Positions 61,488-64,000 of a stretch of DNA of 64,000 nucleotides are shown one piece after another (positions within the stretch are counted from its first letter, which is position 1; every line of letters begins with the position of its first letter). The DNA lies in the NCBI RefSeq assembly GCF_031020795.1, contig NZ_JAVHJP010000001.1:656751-720750 (forward strand), given 5' to 3'. The translations under genes and the position numbers were made by a program. Source of the stretch: Hydrogenophaga pseudoflava (lineage in GTDB: Bacteria; Pseudomonadota; Gammaproteobacteria; Burkholderiales; Burkholderiaceae_C). The notes beneath the pieces were generated by a model. The model ran no database searches, was not told the origin of the DNA, and was given only the letters and a program-made list of their open reading frames with translations.

Positions 61488-62492
61488 ATGAGCTCTTGCA
61501 GCCTGGTCGCTTCCCCCACCCTCGGACTGCCCATCGCCCGGATGCGCAGCGTGTTCGACGCCGACGCGGTCGAACGCAAGCTCGCCCACCTGCAGGCCAG
61601 CGGCAATGAGCGCGAATACGAAGGCCTGCGCAACACCTGGCAGCGCATGCTCGAACGCGGCCCGCAGCGTTTCGCGGTCAAGCCCTCGGGCGTGCCCGAC
61701 ATGGCCCCCCTCTACGAGCTCCTGCCCAACTTCACCGAGGTACTGGACGACGTCAAGCGCCATGTGGCGCTCAGCCAAGACAGCCACGACAGCCTGGAGG
61801 TCACGCCCATCCTCCTGCTCGGCCCGCCGGGTGTGGGCAAGACCCACTTTGCCAAGCAGATCGCCGACCTGCTGGGCACCGGCATGAGCCTGGTGCCAAT
61901 GAGCAGCATGACGGCCGGCTGGCTGCTGTCGGGTTCGTCCTCGCAGTGGAAAGGCGCCAAGCCGGGCAAGGTGTTCGAGGCCCTGGTGGACGGCCAGTAC
62001 GCCAACCCGGTGATCGTGGTCGACGAGATCGACAAGGCGGCGGCCGACGCACAGTACGACCCGCTCGGGGCGCTGTACGGCCTGCTGGAACACGACACCG
62101 CGCAGAACTTCGTCGACGAGTTCGCCGAGGTGCCGATCGATGCCAGCCAGGTGATCTGGATCACCACGGCCAACGACGAGCGCAGCATCCCCGACCCGAT
62201 TCTCAACCGCATGAACGTGTTCGAGATCCAGCCGCCCTCACCCGAAGCGGCACGCCGCATCGCCGCCCATCTCTACGACAGCATCCGCGGTGAACACGAC
62301 TGGGGCAAGCGCTTCGATCCTGAGCCCGCCGACGACGTGCTGGACCTGCTTGCCACCCTGGCACCCCGGGAAATGCGGCGCGCGCTGGTCACGGCATTCG
62401 GGAACGCCCGGCTGGCGGACCGTTTCACCGTGGAAGCTGCGGATCTGCCCAAAGCGGGCAGTGGCAAGGCGCGGATCGGTTTCCTGCAGTGA
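61488..62492 (+). CDS. AAA ATPase, Lon-like, without protease domain
   Basis: A 334-residue AAA+ protein. Walker A GPPGVGKT is at 112-119, Walker B NPVIVVDEIDKAA at about 164-176, sensor 1 VIWITTANDERSIPDP and the arginine-finger region ILNRMNVFEI follow. The sequence of the ATPase domain resembles Lon, but there is no N-terminal substrate domain of Lon type and no serine-lysine protease domain after residue 334. It is probably a chaperone-like unfoldase or a regulator of a partner protease. AAGGAG precedes the ATG at 61488, and the gene stands alone between a terminator and a convergent transglycosylase. Confidence 0.85.
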   Translation: MSSCSLVASPTLGLPIARMRSVFDADAVERKLAHLQASGNEREYEGLRNTWQRMLERGPQRFAVKPSGVPDMAPLYELLPNFTEVLDDVKRHVALSQDSHDSLEVTPILLLGPPGVGKTHFAKQIADLLGTGMSLVPMSSMTAGWLLSGSSSQWKGAKPGKVFEALVDGQYANPVIVVDEIDKAAADAQYDPLGALYGLLEHDTAQNFVDEFAEVPIDASQVIWITTANDERSIPDPILNRMNVFEIQPPSPEAARRIAAHLYDSIRGEHDWGKRFDPEPADDVLDLLATLAPREMRRALVTAFGNARLADRFTVEAADLPKAGSGKARIGFLQ

Positions 62493-62504
62493 GCGTCCTG
62501 GTGC

Positions 62505-63125
62505 TCAGGCGGCCGGAGGCAACCACTGCCTCGCCGCGGCGTACACCGCGTTGGGGTATTCGGCGCGCCCCCGGCTGCCGTTGTAGCGCCCCAGTGCCAT
62601 GAAGGTGTCGCCGCGCTCGCGGTCCAGGTAGTGGCGCAGGATGACGCAGCCGAAGCGGATGTTGGTCTGCATGTGGAACAGCCTGCCCGGGTCGCCGTCG
62701 CCGATCAGTCGCGACCAGAACGGCATGATCTGCATGTAGCCACGGGCGCCGACGCGCGAGATCGCAAACTTGCGGAACGCGCTCTCGACCTGGATCAGAC
62801 CCATCACCATGGTCGTGTCCAGGCCGGCGCGTCGGGTCTCGTACCAGACAGTCTGGAGAAACTCGATGCGGGTCTGGAAATCCGGTTTGCGCTTCTTGAG
62901 CCGCTCGCTCATCGCCCCAAGCCAGCGCAGGTAGGCCAGGCGCTTGTCGGTGTCGGTGAACTCGGGCACCGGCGGCGCGCTGTTGGCAATGGCCGAGCTG
63001 AGCGCCGTGCGCACCGAATCGGCCAGGGGCTCTTCCACCTGCCCGCCCGCATGCACCCAACCGGTGCCCAGCCAGCCGGTCGAGCCGAAGGCCGCCGCAC
63101 GAGCCAGCCACTGGCGGCGGTCCAT
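62505..63125 (-). CDS. Lytic murein transglycosylase (SLT domain)
   Basis: A 206-residue peptidoglycan-cleaving enzyme. The catalytic glutamate is in GLIQVESAFRKFAISRVGARG, followed by GYMQIMPFW, NIRFGCVILRHYLDRE and ALGRYNGSRG, the usual SLT/goose-lysozyme segments. The N terminus MDRRQWLARAAAFGSTGWLG carries a twin arginine before a hydrophobic stretch, suggesting export through Tat. The ATG at 63125 is used; a GTG at 63140 that overlaps the proS stop (GTGA) is also possible, and either way it is coupled to proS. Confidence 0.85.
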   Translation of the reverse strand: MDRRQWLARAAAFGSTGWLGTGWVHAGGQVEEPLADSVRTALSSAIANSAPPVPEFTDTDKRLAYLRWLGAMSERLKKRKPDFQTRIEFLQTVWYETRRAGLDTTMVMGLIQVESAFRKFAISRVGARGYMQIMPFWSRLIGDGDPGRLFHMQTNIRFGCVILRHYLDRERGDTFMALGRYNGSRGRAEYPNAVYAAARQWLPPAA

Positions 63126-63136
63126 CACCCGCGGTC

Positions 63137-64000
<864 letters not shown>

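Overview
The window is high-GC chromosomal DNA of a betaproteobacterium. Gene content and order (ubiB-ubiJ-Tim44-ubiE-DUF971, a DUF3683 dehydrogenase, ugpBAEC-ugpQ, hemA-prfA-prmC-grxD), together with intergenic hairpin repeats of a kind I recall from this group, suggest Burkholderiales and most likely Comamonadaceae (Hydrogenophaga/Acidovorax-like). That placement is inference from memory of the families, not a database match. No rRNA, tRNA, CRISPR array, insertion sequence or prophage was seen.

Layout. 1-4500: a secreted protein of unknown function, an AI-2E/PerM-type membrane protein, and a small envelope-stress-like operon (DUF1328, DUF883/ElaB-like, YqjE-like, YqjK-position protein). 4518-8072: a LuxR-type response regulator, two BON-domain lipoproteins, a receiver-only regulator and a NarX-type histidine kinase; an inverted-repeat motif (TGTcGG-N6-CCTACA) precedes the envelope operon, the BON genes and the receiver/kinase pair, so this may be one regulon. 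8181-18880: scattered metabolic and signalling genes: an L-lactate dehydrogenase-type FMN enzyme, a degenerate BLUF protein, a membrane protein with a degenerate GGDEF domain, an orphan RskA-like protein, DNA polymerase IV, a dienoyl-CoA isomerase, a type-2 lumazine synthase, and a canonical BLUF photoreceptor downstream of folE. 18951-21004: a translationally coupled endonuclease-family protein and cardiolipin synthase.

21139-40527 is the most striking region. Five minus-strand genes, tightly packed, encode a 4390-residue repetitive adhesin (ESPR-like N terminus, LEPR-like motif, DUF4347, SdrD-B-like domain, many cadherin/Ig-like repeats, Pro-Ala linker, non-RTX C terminus), a TolC-type outer-membrane lipoprotein, a periplasmic adaptor, a GAF-like/HlyD fusion and a PqqD-like/M50-protease/HlyD fusion. 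No ABC ATPase or peptidase-ABC gene is present. The set looks like a dedicated export system whose energy source is not the usual type I transporter; it is my main candidate for an undescribed system.

40749-64000 is mostly housekeeping: nudB-like, aspS, ubiquinone biosynthesis (ubiB, ubiJ, ubiE), a large FAD/Fe-S dehydrogenase, glycerol-3-phosphate uptake (ugpBAEC, ugpQ), tetrapyrrole and translation termination genes (hemA, prfA, prmC), grxD, a Lon-like AAA ATPase without protease, a lytic transglycosylase, and the 3' part of proS running off the right edge. Several genes (hemA most clearly) have a -10-like hexamer directly before the start codon and no Shine-Dalgarno, suggesting leaderless mRNAs. 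No gene-free stretch exceeds 300 bases.
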